This document shows positions 50,101 to 61,407 of a stretch of 64,000 nt of DNA, piece by piece. Position 1 is the stretch's first letter, and each line of letters opens with the position of its first letter. The stretch lies in contig CATNEN010000039.1 of assembly GCA_950097015.1 (NCBI GenBank), positions 10,634,001 to 10,698,000 of the forward strand, in the 5' to 3' direction. Source of the stretch: Macrostomum hystrix. Lineage: Eukaryota > Platyhelminthes > Macrostomidae. The position numbers were made by a program, and so were the translations under genes. The notes under the pieces are model-generated. The model saw nothing but the letters and a program-made list of their open reading frames with translations. It had not been told where the DNA came from and searched no databases.

Positions 50101-53100
50101 TTTATAAAATGTTCGACAAGTTTATAAAATGTTCGACAAGTTTATAAAATGTTCGACAAGTTTATAAAATGTTCGACAAGTTTATAAAATGTTCGACAAG
50201 TTTATAAAATGTTCGCGTTAAAATTGTATAATTTATCGTATTATGTATATTTAATCAATAGCAAGAGCATATTGTAGACTTAGTATTTATCGTATTGAAA
50301 TTATTAATCGGGAGTGCTTACTCGATCCGCTAGCGCCAGTGGTGAAAACCTCATTTCTCCAGGTTCCACCGCAGGTGTGGCTTCTGTCGCCGAAGCAGTT
50401 CACATTGCAGTCAGAGTCGCTTGCCTTTCTGTATCGGCCGTACGAGTTTCCGCAGAAGCACCAGTCACCAGCCTGGAGACCAGCGTACTTGTAGCCTCTG
50501 GCTCTGCAGAATTTGACGCAGAACTGCTTCGTGTTGTGGCTTCCGGCATGAAGAGCGATCGGCAGATCTCGCCCGCTGCCACTGTCCTTGTAGCAGCCCT
50601 GTCTGATACCATCTGACAAAGGTATGGTTGACAAGGCAATTCGTTTCTCTCAGTAAACTAAACTGCATGAGTGAGATGGACCGATATGAATGAAACATAG
50701 CCAGTACGGCAGATGCGTCTGTGAGCAGATGTTCAGTCTGTGAAGTCTACCACAGTTACACAGGCGATGCTTAATCCTATTTTATAGCGTTAATTGTGTG
50801 TCTCTATTGTTTTTCTTACGTTTAAATAGACCTCACGGTCAAAAGTCCGAATGGCAAGTCTCTGGGCTACAAGCCATCAGTACTGAGAGAACGCCTAAGA
50901 GAATATGCATGATCAGGATTACCTGACTCAGCGTTGCCAGTGTTGAAGATCTCATTGCGCCACTCGCCGCCGCAAGTCTGCTTCGGGTCGCCCCAGCACT
51001 GTCGATAGCAGTCAGCGTCCTGAGCCTTTCCGTACCGACCATACTTATTGCCGCAGGTGCACCAGTCACCGGCCTGTAGACCAGCGTACTTGTATCCCCT
51101 GGCTTTGCAGTAGTTGATGCAGAAGTTCCTCTCTGTTCGCTTGCCGGAATGGAATGCGTGCGACATGTCTCTGCTCGACTTGTCCACGTAGCAACCAATG
51201 CGGTTGGTGAGTAGTCCTGTTTGACAGTGGACAAGTTTATATAATGTTCGACAAGTTTATAAAATGTTCGACAAGTTTATAAAATGTTCGACAAGTTTAT
51301 AAAATGTTCGACAAGTTTATAAAATGTTCGACAAGTTTATAAAATGTTCGACAAGTTTATAAAATGTTCGACAAGTTTATAAAATGTTCGCGTTAAAATT
51401 GTATAATTTATCGTATTATGTATATTTAATCAATAGCAAGAGCATATTGTAGACTTAGTATTTATCGTATTGAAATTATTAATCGGGAGTGCTTACTCGA
51501 TCCGCTAGCGCCAGTGGTGAAAACCTCATTTCTCCAGGTTCCACCGCAGGTGTGGCTTCTGTCGCCGACGCAGCTCACATTGCAGTCAGAGTCGCTTGCC
51601 TTTCTGTATCGGCCGTACGAGTTTCCGCAGAAGCACCAGTCACCAGCCTGGAGCCCAGCGTACTTGTAGCCTCTGGCTCTGCAGAATTTGACGCAGAACT
51701 GCTTCGTGTTGTGGCTTCCGGCATGAAGAGCGATCGGCAGATCTCGCCCGCTGCCACTGTCCTTGTAGCAGCCCTGTCTGATACCATCTGACAAAGGTAT
51801 GGTTGACAAGGCAATTCGTTTCTCTCAGTAAACTAAACTGCATGAGTGAGATGGACCGATATGAATGAAACATAGCCAGTACGGCAGATGCGTCTGTGAG
51901 CAGATGTTCAGTCTGTGAAGTCTACCACAGTTACACAGGCGATGCTTAATCCTATTTTATAGCGTTAATTGTGTGTCTCTATTGTTTTTCTTACGCTTAA
52001 ATAGACCTCACGGTCAAAAGTCCGAATGGCAAGTCTCTGGGCTACAAGCCATCAGTACTGAGAGAACGCCTAAGAGAATATGCATGATCAGGATTACCTG
52101 ACTCAGCGTTGCCAGTGTTGAAGATCTCATTGCGCCACTCGCCGCCGCAAGTCTGATTCGGGTCGCCCAAGCACTGTCGATAGCAGTCAGCGTCCTGAGC
52201 CTTTCCGTACTGACCGTACTTATTGCCGCAGGTGCACCAGTCACCGGCCTGTAGACCAGCGTACTTGTATCCCCTGGCTTTGCAGTAGTTGATGCAGAAG
52301 TTCCTCTCTGTTCGCTTGCCGGAATGGAATGCGTGCGACATGTCTCTGCTCGACTTGTCCACGTAGCAACCAATGCGGTTGGTGAGTAGTCCTGTTTGAC
52401 AGTGGACAAGTTTATATAATGTTCGACAAGTTTATAAAATGTTCGACATGTTTATAAAATGTTCGACAAGTTTATAAAATGTTCGACAAGTTTATAAAAT
52501 GTTCGACAAGTTTATAAAATGTTCGACAAGTTTATAAAATGTTCGCGTTAAAATTGTATAATTTATCGTATTATGTATATTTAATCAATAGCAAGAGCAT
52601 ATTGTAGACTTAGTATTTATCGTATTGAAATTATTAATCGGGAGTGCTTACTCGATCCGCTAGCGCCAGTGGTGAAAACCTCATTTCTCCAGGTTCCACC
52701 GCAGGTGTGGCTTCTGTCGCCGACGCAGCTCACATTGCAGTCAGAGTCGCTTGCCTTTCTGTATCGGCCATACGAGTTTCCGCAGAAGCACCAGTCACCA
52801 GCCTGGAGACCAGCGTACTTGTAGCCTCTGGCTCTGCAGAATTTGACGCAGAACTGCTTCGTGTTGTGGCTTCCGGCATGAAGAGCGATCGGCAGATCTC
52901 GCCCGCTGCCACTGTCCTTGTAGCAGCCCTGTCTGATACCATCTGACAAAGGTATGGTTGACAAGGCAATTCGTTTCTCTCAGTAAACTAAACTGCATGA
53001 GTGAGATGGACCGATATGAATGAAACATAGCCAGTACGGCAGATGCGTCTGTGAGCAGATGTTCAGTCTGTGAAGTCTACCACAGTTACACAGGCGATGC

Positions 53101-55950
53101 TTAATCCTATTTTATAGCGTTAATTGTGTGTCTCTATTGTTTTTCTTACGCTTAAATATACCTCACGGTCAAAAGTCCGAATGGCAAGTCTCTGGGCTAC
53201 AAGCCATCAGTACTGAGACAACGCCTAAGAGAATATGCATGATCAGGATTACCTGACTCAGCGTTGCCAGTGTTGAAGATCTCATTGCGCCACTCGCCGC
53301 CGCAAGTCTGATTCGGGTCGCCCAAGCACTGTCGATAGCAGTCAGCGTCCTGAGCCTTTCCGTACCGGCCGTACTTATTGCCGCAGGTGCACCAGTCACC
53401 GGCCTGTAGACCAGCGTACTTGTATCCCCTGGCTTTGCAGTAGTTGATGCAGAAGTTCCTCTCTGTTCGCTTGCCGGAATGGAATGCGTGCGACATGTCT
53501 CTGCTCGACTTGTCCACGTAGCAACCAATGCGGTTGGTGAGTAGTCCTGTTAGACAGTGGACAAGTTTATAAAATGTTCGCGTAAAAATTGTATAATGTA
53601 TTGTATTAGATATATTTAATCAATAGCAAGAGCGTATTGTAGACTTAGTCTTTAGCGTATTGAAATTATTAATCGGGAGTGCTTACTCGATCCGCTAGCG
53701 CCAGTGGTGAAAACCTCATTTCTCCAGGTTCCACCGCAGGTGTGGCTTCTGTCGCCGACGCAGCTCACATTGCAGTCAGAGTCGCTTGCCTTTCTGTATC
53801 GGCCGTACGAGTTTCCGCAGAAGCACCAGTCACCAGCCTGGAGCCCAGCGTACTTGTAGCCTCTGGCTCTGCAGAATTTGACGCAGAACTGCTTCGTGTT
53901 GTGGCTTCCGGCATGAAGAGCGATCGGCAGATCTCGCCCGCTGCCACTGTCCTTGTAGCAGCCCTGTCTGATACCATCTGACAAAGGTATGGTTGACAAG
54001 GCAATTCGTTTCTCTCAGTAAACTAAACTGCATGAGTGAGATGGACCGATATGAATGAAACATAGCCAGTACGGCAGATGCGTCTGTGAGCAGATGTTCA
54101 GTCTGTGAAGTCTACCACAGTTACACAGGCGATGCTTAATCCTATTTTATAGCGTTAATTGTGTGTCTCTATTGTTTTTCTTACGCTTAAATATACCTCA
54201 CGGTCAAAAGTCCGAATGGCAAGTCTCTGGGCTACAAGCCATCAGTACTGAGACAACGCCTAAGAGAATATGCATGATCAGGATTACCTGACTCAGCGTT
54301 GCCAGTGTTGAAGATCTCATTGCGCCACTCGCCGCCGCAAGTCTGATTCGGGTCGCCCAAGCACTGTCGATAGCAGTCAGCGTCCTGAGCCTTTCCGTAC
54401 CGGCCGTACTTATTGCCGCAGGTGCACCAGTCACCGGCCTGTAGACCAGCGTACTTGTATCCCCTGGCTTTGCAGTAGTTGATGCAGAAGTTCCTCTCTG
54501 TTCGCTTGCCGGAATGGAATGCGTGCGACATGTCTCTGCTCGACTTGTCCACGTAGCAACCAATGCGGTTGGTGAGTAGTCCTGTTTGACAGTGGACAAG
54601 TTTATATAATGTTCGACAAGTTTATAAAATGTTCGACATGTTTATAAAATGTTCGACAAGTTTATAAAATGTTCGACATGTTTATAAAATGTTCGACAAG
54701 TTTATAAAATGTTCGACAAGTTTATAAAATGTTCGACAAGTTTATAAAATGTTCGACAAGTTTATAAAATGTTCGACAAGTTTATAAAATGTTCGACAAG
54801 TTTATAAAATGTTCGACAAGTTTATAAAATGTTCGACAAGTTTATAAAATGTTCGCGTTAAAATTGTTTAATTTATCGTATTATGTATATTTAATCAATA
54901 GCAAGAGCGTATTGTAGACTTAGTATTTAGCGTATTGAAATTATTACTCGGGAGTGCTTACTCGATCCGCTAGCGCCAGTGGTGAAAACCTCATTTCTCC
55001 AGGTTCCACCGCAGGTGTGGCTTCTGTCGCCGACGCAGCTCACATTGCAGTCAGAGTCGCTTGCCTTTCTGTATCGGCCGTACGAGTTTCCGCAGAAGCA
55101 CCAGTCACCAGCCTGGAGCCCAGCGTACTTGTAGCCTCTGGCTCTGCAGAATTTGACGCAGAACTGCTTCGTGTTGTGGCTTCCGGCATGAAGAGCGATT
55201 GGCAGATCTCGCCCGCTGCCACTGTCCTCGTAGCAGCCGATTCGGATTCCGTCTGTAATGCATTCATGTTCAGGCATAGCAACTCGCATTTTCGTCCGAC
55301 TATGCTACTAAGGTTCCGGAGCTCGAATCCGCTCGGGTACCATGGTGAAGCTCGTGAGGAGAGACTGCTTTGAGGGCTGTCGTTTAATTCTGGCCGTTGA
55401 GGTCCAACCCAGTAAGAGTGTCTCTGCTCGACGACGACAAAGTCAGGGCAGATGTAAGTCTATTCTAATGGTTGAAGACAAGCGATTGAAAGTGAGTCAT
55501 CCAACAGTAGCCGACAGCTTACCAGTAGCCTGGATGTCCGTTGTGAAGATCTCGTTTCTCCAGCCGCCGCCGCATGTCTGGCTTCTGTCGCCGTGGCATC
55601 TACTGCGGCAGTCGGAGTCGCGCGCCCTACCATAGCGGCCGTACGAGTTGCCGCAGAAGCACCAGTCTCCAGCTTGCAGGCCGAAAAACCTGTAGCCTCT
55701 GGACTTGCAGTAGTTCAAGCAGAAGTTCCTATTCGTTCTGCCCCTGGAGTGGATCACGTGCGACAGGTCGCGACCGTGGCCCCTGTCCACGAAGCAGCCA
55801 AGTCGGTACGACTCTGCATCGCAGTGGAAGCATTGAGTTATCAATCGGCTGCAAATATGAGGTATATGAGCAAGTCTCTAAAGTAATGCGAAACCTATAC
55901 TCACCAACATTAGCAACGATAGTAACAAGTACTACTGCCAGTAGCAGCAT
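47116..55950 (-). CDS. secreted protein with 15 WSC domains, built by exon-pair duplication
   Basis: Sixteen exons (minus): 55950-55905 signal; 55813-55523; A 55252-54962; B 54581-54288; A 53977-53687; B 53546-53253; A 52942-52652; B 52391-52098; A 51787-51497; B 51216-50923; A 50612-50322; B 49761-49468; A 49157-48867; B 48606-48313; C 48175-47888; D 47396-47116. All introns are phase 1 and the frame is unbroken, predicting 1,471 residues. Exon 1 encodes MLLLAVVLVTIVANV, a short signal peptide. Each later exon is one whole WSC domain (about 97 residues, eight Cys: GCYKD...FCVKFC...WCFCGNSYGRY...DC...TCGGTWRNEVF). Domain D has nine Cys. No membrane segment or GPI signal is seen. WSC domains are putative carbohydrate binders, known from polycystin-1, Kremen and fungal stress sensors. 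A lectin-like extracellular role is inference. I do not recognise the gene. Confidence 0.88.
48313..55252 (-). repeat. tandem array of six WSC exon pairs (unit 1035 + 20n bp)
   Basis: Six A-B exon pairs, each A exon 291 bp and each B exon 294 bp. The five B-to-A introns are all exactly 310 bp. The A-to-B introns are 380, 140, 260, 280, 560 and 260 bp, that is 140 plus 12, 0, 6, 7, 21 and 6 repeats of 20 bp. Unit starts are therefore 1275, 1035, 1155, 1175 and 1455 bp apart. B exons fall into three types by residues R/Q, W/L and K/N in YGRYGK...CWGDPKQ. The pair order Q-L-N, R-W-K occurs twice in a row, suggesting a recent two-unit duplication. Confidence 0.93.
48607..54961. repeat. 20-bp minisatellite in every A-to-B WSC intron
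   Basis: Unit GACAAGTTTATAAAATGTTC with rare variants (GACATG, TATATAATG). Arrays lie at about 48610-48760, 49775-50213, 51232-51390, 52406-52545, 53562-53580 (about one copy) and 54595-54855, always at the acceptor side of B exons. Each ends with CGCGTTAAAATTGTATAATT. Read on the gene strand, the arrays sit just upstream of the polypyrimidine-poor acceptor AAACAG. Confidence 0.95.
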
Positions 55951-56029
55951 GGTCGCTCTCGATGAGAATCCAACGAATTTTAAAACCGAGCGGACGTTCC
56001 TGACGCTGCCATGCAACTACCGCAAGGTG

Positions 56030-56037
56030 CTATATAG
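56030..56037 (-). promoter_or_regulatory. TATA box of the WSC gene
   Basis: CTATATAG (palindromic) lies 80 bases upstream of the ATG at 55950, in a GC-moderate segment between AT-rich blocks. A start site near 56005 would leave a 5' UTR of about 55 bases. It supports 55950 as the true start of the gene. Confidence 0.5.
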
Positions 56038-56109
56038 ATCTACTCGGGCCCACTCAGTTCGATTCTCCCGCTACGGGGAGGTGGGTTGGCTCCTCTCCGG
56101 TGTCGCCTC

Positions 56110-57189
56110 GCAGCTGTGATCTTGGCAGGATGACAGACGCCTTGACCATCGCGGTGGCCAAGAGAGGCTCCGTGAGCAAAACCCCGGCCTTACAAACAGA
56201 GCTCGCTTTGCGAAAGCTCTTCCATGTAATGAGCAGCAGGACAGCGTGCGTTTCGCGAGCTTGTTATCTGAAGAGGGCGACTTCGAGAAATTACTTTTTC
56301 CAAAAATTAATCGAAGAATGACTGTAATTTTTTTGCTTTTTATTCTTACATCAATCTAGAAATTTTGGCTTTGAAATTAATTAATGTCACAACGGCGAAT
56401 CAACACAAATTATTTTTCACGATGTAATTATTTTACTTCGGAATGATAAAAACAAAAAATATGCAACTGTTTTGTGACTATTCACACGTAGGTTTAGTCG
56501 CTAGCACGATTCTGGAATAATTTCAAGTTTTAAGTGCAATAATTTCATGATATTACATTTTAGATTAATTTTCCCTCTCGACTCGGGTTTGTATGTACGG
56601 GCTCGTAAAAGGATAGAGCAGTGTCACTGACCTAATACTATTTACTATACCAGGGATGGGACAAATATGAAATTTCAGACCGATTCAATTCGATTCGCAT
56701 TTGATGTGCAACCTATTCGAATGCCGAAAATTAACAAACTACCGACTTTTTGCAGGATGCCAGATTTCTTTTTTTTATTTGTCATCCATAAGGGATTTTT
56801 TTGTTTTTTAAAGATGTAAGCCCAGCCACATCCAACCAGAACTGTCTAACAAAAGAGAACAATATGCGGCACTAAGCCAGCCAATAGCAGAGCTCCGATT
56901 GACAAGCTCTGTGAGTAGCTTGGAGTTAGATTCATGCTATAATTAGACAGGTGCTAAGCCAGGTGCGAAATTCACTTGATCAAATAGCAAAGACAGATTA
57001 AATGGTGGGAACTGTACGAGGCAGGTACAAAAGCTGATTCTTATGAAAGAGGAATTTGCAGTTTGGAAAAGAGAGTATTGAAAGGAAGCAGGGCTGCTCC
57101 GTGGATTTGTGGTTTTGTGGTTTTGTGGTTTGTGGTTGGGGCACGTTGCACAGCAATTTTAACAAAGACTTCTTCCTTCCCCTGCTATA
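56110..57189. other. intergenic stretch upstream of the WSC gene
   Basis: AT-rich DNA with no recognised gene. Fragments such as AGTTCGATTCTCCCGCTACG at 56057 are B-box-like but have no tRNA around them. Confidence 0.4.
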
Positions 57190-57197
57190 GTCTACAG

Positions 57198-58103
57198 CAG
57201 GGCAGGGGTAGGCAAACTACGGCCCGCGGGCCAGATGCGACCCTCGAAGCTCCCAAATCCGGCCCGTTGCCCCTTTTAACATATATAGTATCCGGTCTCA
57301 ACTCTCCCCTGTCTCATCTCTCCTGTGTCTCATCTCTCCTCCGTCTAATCTCTCCTGTGTCTAATCTCTCCTGTGTCTCATCTCTCCTGTGTCTCAACTC
57401 TCTGCTGTCTCATCTCTCCTGTGTCTCATCTCTCCTCCGTCTAATCTCTCCTGTGTCTAATCTCTCCTGTGTCTCATCTCTCCTGTGTCTCAACTCTCTG
57501 CTGTCTCATCTCTCCTGTGTCTCATCTCTCCTGTGTCTCATCTCTCCTGTGTCTCATCTCTCCTGTGTCTCATCTCTCCTCCGTCTAATCTCTCCTGTGT
57601 CTCATCTCTCCTGTGTCTGATCTGCCCCGTCTCATCTCTCCCCCGTCTCATCTCTCCCCCGTCTCATCTCTCCCCCGTCTCATCTCTCACAGTCTCATCT
57701 CTCCCCCGTCTCATCTCTCACAGTTTCATCTCTCCCCCGTCTCATCTCTCACAGTCTCATCTCTCCCCCGTCTCATCTATCACAGTCTCATCTCTCCCCC
57801 GTCTCATCTCTCACCGTCTCATCTCTCCCCCCGTCTCATCTCTCACAGTCTCATCTCTCCCCCGTCTCATCTCTCACAGTCTCATCTCTCCCCCCGTCTC
57901 ATCTCTCACAGTCTCATCTCTCACAGTCTCATCTCTCCTCCGTCTCATCTCTCAGTCTCATCTCTCCCCCGTCTCATCTCTCAGTCTCATCTCTCGTGTC
58001 TCACCTTTCCCCGTCTCATATTCCTACAGTCCATGCGGCCCTCTGTGGTCTTACGGATTCTTTCCGTGGCCCGCACGCACGCTAATAAGTTTGCCGACCC
58101 CTG
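57198..58103 (+). mobile_element. non-autonomous hAT element with 8-bp target duplication
   Basis: The perfect 8-bp duplication GTCTACAG flanks it at 57190-57197 and 58104-58111, the length expected of hAT transposition. The left end reads CAGGGCAGGGGTAGGCAAAC (a 5-bp internal duplication of CAGGG). The right end is the inverse CAGGGGTCGGCAAACTT. Next to the left end is CGGCCCGCGGGCCAGATGCG, typical of the widespread hAT family whose ends read CAGGGGTNGGCAAACT. The interior has no transposase, only a minisatellite. Confidence 0.9.
57298..58025. repeat. 15-bp CT-rich minisatellite inside the hAT element
   Basis: About 48 copies of TCTCATCTCTCCTGTG and, toward the right, TCTCATCTCTCCCCCG and TCTCATCTCTCACAG. 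The first half is mostly CTGTG and the second CCCCG/CACAG, so expansion happened in steps. Confidence 0.92.
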
Positions 58104-58111
58104 GTCTACAG

Positions 58112-58635
58112 CTTAGCAGAGACTAATTTCTATGAAATTCGCTAAATCCTCATATGCCAGTTTGCTTACTTTGCTAGGGACCAGGTTTTAGCGAATTTGT
58201 TGTGGTTTCACACAAATTCTGTTCGTGTTGTGCTAGGACCTGCGAAATCACAAATATGGGAAACTTTTGGATTAGGAACGAGTAGTTAACAGGACCTTTG
58301 CTTTAATTAGTTGCTATGAAAATACAATACACAATAAGGAATTTAATTAGCTAAAATGTTTGCATTTTACCGATTCCGACTCGATCAGAATATTTTGACG
58401 ATTCGATTCTATTTACTAGTCTACATTTAGTCAGGTTCTCCGTTAACTAAGCGGGAATATTATCTTTTCTCGAACTTGAACACATGCTCCATATTCCACT
58501 CTAACCATGAAGTCTTCATTCGCTAGCAAATAAAGCGAAGCGTAAGCATCAAACGGTCAAACTGAAGAGGTCTTGGCAAAAATTTTGAAAACGAGATATA
58601 GTTGGTGGTCTAGACAAAAACAACAACAACAACAA

Positions 58636-58679
<44 letters not shown>

Positions 58680-59850
58680 CGATAAGATCCGCCAGCTTTT
58701 TGTTTTCGGCTTGAAGTAAATATTTCTAAGCACAATCGATGAACGCTGACAAACGATGGCTAACCTACCGAACCGGATCTGCCGGAAGCATCTTAATTGA
58801 GATAGAAGGGAGAGATTGAGATAGAAGGGAGAGATTGAGATAGAAGGGAGAGATTGAGATAGAAGGGAGAGATTGAGATATTGAGGGTGATTAAAAATTG
58901 CCAATAATTCGAATTACAAACATTCTCGCTATTGTAAGAAAATAATTACATCGATAGAAAAACATGGCTCAATAGGAAAACTTTTCTAGCATATTTCCAT
59001 GATTCAGCAGTTTTTTGGGAACTTAGTTTTTTCAAAACAAGACAAGTCTGGCGGCCAGACAATACGCGACCAGTGCAGTTGCACTCACAAGGCTCCGACT
59101 CTGTCTAGTTGAGGTGGGTGGGTGCAACCCGCCAGCCGACTCCGGGGGGGGGTTTGCAAAGGCACGCCACTTTTTCGCACCTCTCAAAGCCCCTCTGTCT
59201 CGCGCCTTCCGCCTTAACAGTTGATCGTCTTTCTAACAGGAGTTCCAACAGAAGGTAGATGAGACTCCATTGACAATCAATGTTCTGTTATGCACTTGAC
59301 CAAATCGAATTAGCCAATTTTCAAGGCGCAATTATTATATGAGAGCACTTTCTTTGAACTAGTCAACAAGTTGAAGTTTTTGATAAGACGGATAATCTGG
59401 GTTTCTAAAAAACATGTTGGAAAACTTAGGCGCTATTAATCGTTTTGCTGTCAAAAAAGTCAAGCGCATAATAAATTACTTTAATTTAGGCGCTATCAAT
59501 TTCTAGTTGGCGTATTTATTTATATAATTATCATGATGAGATTTTCGCCTGTTAATCAAAGTTCATGCAGACGAACACTAATAGACCATTGCTGATACCA
59601 AAATTTGAATTTGACGCAAAAATTATGTTCTAGGGCTGTCTTTATCTTATGATTTTGACAAAAAAATCTAATCATTCTTAGAATCTGGTTTAAAAAATGT
59701 CAGAATATTTAAGATAATTATTTAACAATGTTTTTCTCAGTATATCTTATTCACTATTGTGGTAGCGATTTATGTAATGCACGAGCGGTCTATTAGGCTA
59801 CTGTATATGATTTCCCAGTGAGGTTAATTCTTGCTTCTATTTTACATTTA
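58112..59850. other. intergenic stretch with simple repeats
   Basis: Contains a CAA microsatellite (58615-58679), four to five copies of a 19-bp unit GAGATAGAAGGGAGAGATT (58797-58880) and a nine-G run at 59143-59152. No gene recognised. Confidence 0.6.
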
Positions 59851-61405
59851 GCTTTTGTCAGGCTATCTCAGCCTATGGGCATTCAAACTCAGCCAGCCCA
59901 TCTTGTCACTGCGTTTTTTTTACTGAAGCTGCTAATTTTTACCATAGACATGCATTTTAAGACCATGCTATCTCAGCTTGGGACGAGAAATCTCAGCCAA
60001 CCTATAAGTTCTATGTTATTCTGTCTATAGTTTTGGTAAAATTTTTAAACAGTCTATTTACAAGAGAAAAGCAGGTTAACATGAAACAGAGTATGGGATG
60101 GGATATACAGAGCAAACTTTGAAAATCCAGAAACCAGAGACGATCAGTTAACAGGCTATTTCAGTTAAGTTGAAAGGTTACCTCCTGGTTGCATTGTGGG
60201 AAGCTCCGGTTGCAGTGAATTTCCCACCTGGCTACCTTCATTGGGGTCACAGCTTGCAAAGAGTCTCGGCCCACTCGCTCCAGCAGAAAAATGCGCCATT
60301 CCACGCAGGTGACTCCATCAGGTCGGCCACCAGCTTCTTCCTCCACCAGTGCGGGGTCAGCGAGCTACAGCTTGATCGAAGCCTTCACTGCACTATGAGC
60401 CATTTCACACGGGTTGAGAAACGGTGAGTAAGCGGGCAGCAGCTGAATTTCAAACTGATGGCGGTGCTGCTCCGGCACTGTCACACCGCGATGAAAGCTT
60501 GGACCATCGCAGACTATGACGACTCTGGCGTTGCCGATTTCCGGGATGACTGCTCCACGAGGACATTGATGAATTGTTGAAACCTCTCCTTTGTCTGGCC
60601 TCCTCTGAAAAACTCACTCTTCACCAACCCAAGTGAAGATGACACGGCCAGACAGATGGAAAGAATTGGACCCCTCTGTGTTAGGCAACGCTGTCTCACT
60701 GGCTGACCCCGTCGCGACCTTCCCTGTGATCTGCGCGTCCAGAGGTTGTACCCCGTCTCGTCTATATAGATTACCACCGTATCCAGTTGCAGTCCTGCCA
60801 TAAGTAGCGCATTACTCGCGTCGCTTCTCTATCACCGCGGGAGAGTTCGCGCTCAACCGAATGTCGCAGTTCTTAGTGGCAATCTTTAATGTTTACAGGG
60901 CTCCATCCAGCTCTGTCTATTGTCTTAATGGAGACCGTTAATTGTCTTAATTGTCTTAATGGATTTTCATTTAAGAGGCCGATCAGCACTTGGCGCATCT
61001 CATCGTCCAGCTTGCAAGAGCCAATCTTCCGGCCTCCGCGCTGAAGAGCATCAATCCGACATGTAGCTTCAAAAGTGGCGATGATGTGGCGAGCGGTTTT
61101 CAATTTGATGCCAAGAATTGTAGCGGCTAGACCATTATCCTGTCCTTCCGTCCACGCGGAGATCAAGCGTCTTCTATCAACGTTGCTGGTTGCCCTGATT
61201 TTGGCGGAACAACTTCAAATGTAAAAAAAACTATGGACAGAATAACATAGAACTTATATGTTGGCTGAGATTGTCCCAAGCTGAGATAGCATTGTCTTAA
61301 AATGCATGTCTATGGTAAAAATTAGCAGCTTCAGTAAAAAACCGCAGTGACGAGATGGGCTGGCTGAGTTTAAATGCCATTATGCTGAGATAGCCTGACA
61401 AAAGC
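59851..61405 (-). mobile_element. Tc1/mariner-like element with long (about 190 bp) terminal inverted repeats
   Basis: The inverted repeats span 59851-60036 and 61216-61405 and are about 90% identical. They start GCTTTTGTCAGGCTATCTCA and are flanked by TA on both sides (59849-59850, 61406-61407). Each repeat holds two copies of GCTATCTCAGC, near the tip and about 120 bases inward, an IR/DR layout like that of Tc3 or Sleeping Beauty relatives. The interior carries a transposase on the minus strand. Confidence 0.9.
60160..61190 (-). pseudogene. decayed Tc1/mariner-like transposase
   Basis: The reading starts with an HTH part (LISAWTEGQDNGLAATILGI, then GGRKIGSCKLDDEMRQVLI) at 61170-60960. After frame changes comes the DDE domain: VVIYIDETGYNLWTRR, RGPILSICLAVSSSLGLVKS, then in another frame VVIVCDGPSFHRG and LLPAYSPFLNPCEMAHSAVK. 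The D-D-E residues are all present, but at least two frameshifts (near 60900 and 60550) and the lack of a start codon make it inactive. A relatively young but dead copy. Confidence 0.82.
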
Positions 61406-61407
61406 TA

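Noticed and set aside
48945-55373. Repeated 77-139-codon frames on the other strand or frames of the WSC exons
   Set aside because: Shadows of the WSC exons, lacking the eight-cysteine pattern. They repeat only because the exons do.
57063-58126. Frames of 167-213 codons within the CT-rich block
   Set aside because: They lie in the interior minisatellite of a hAT element and extend into its terminal repeats.
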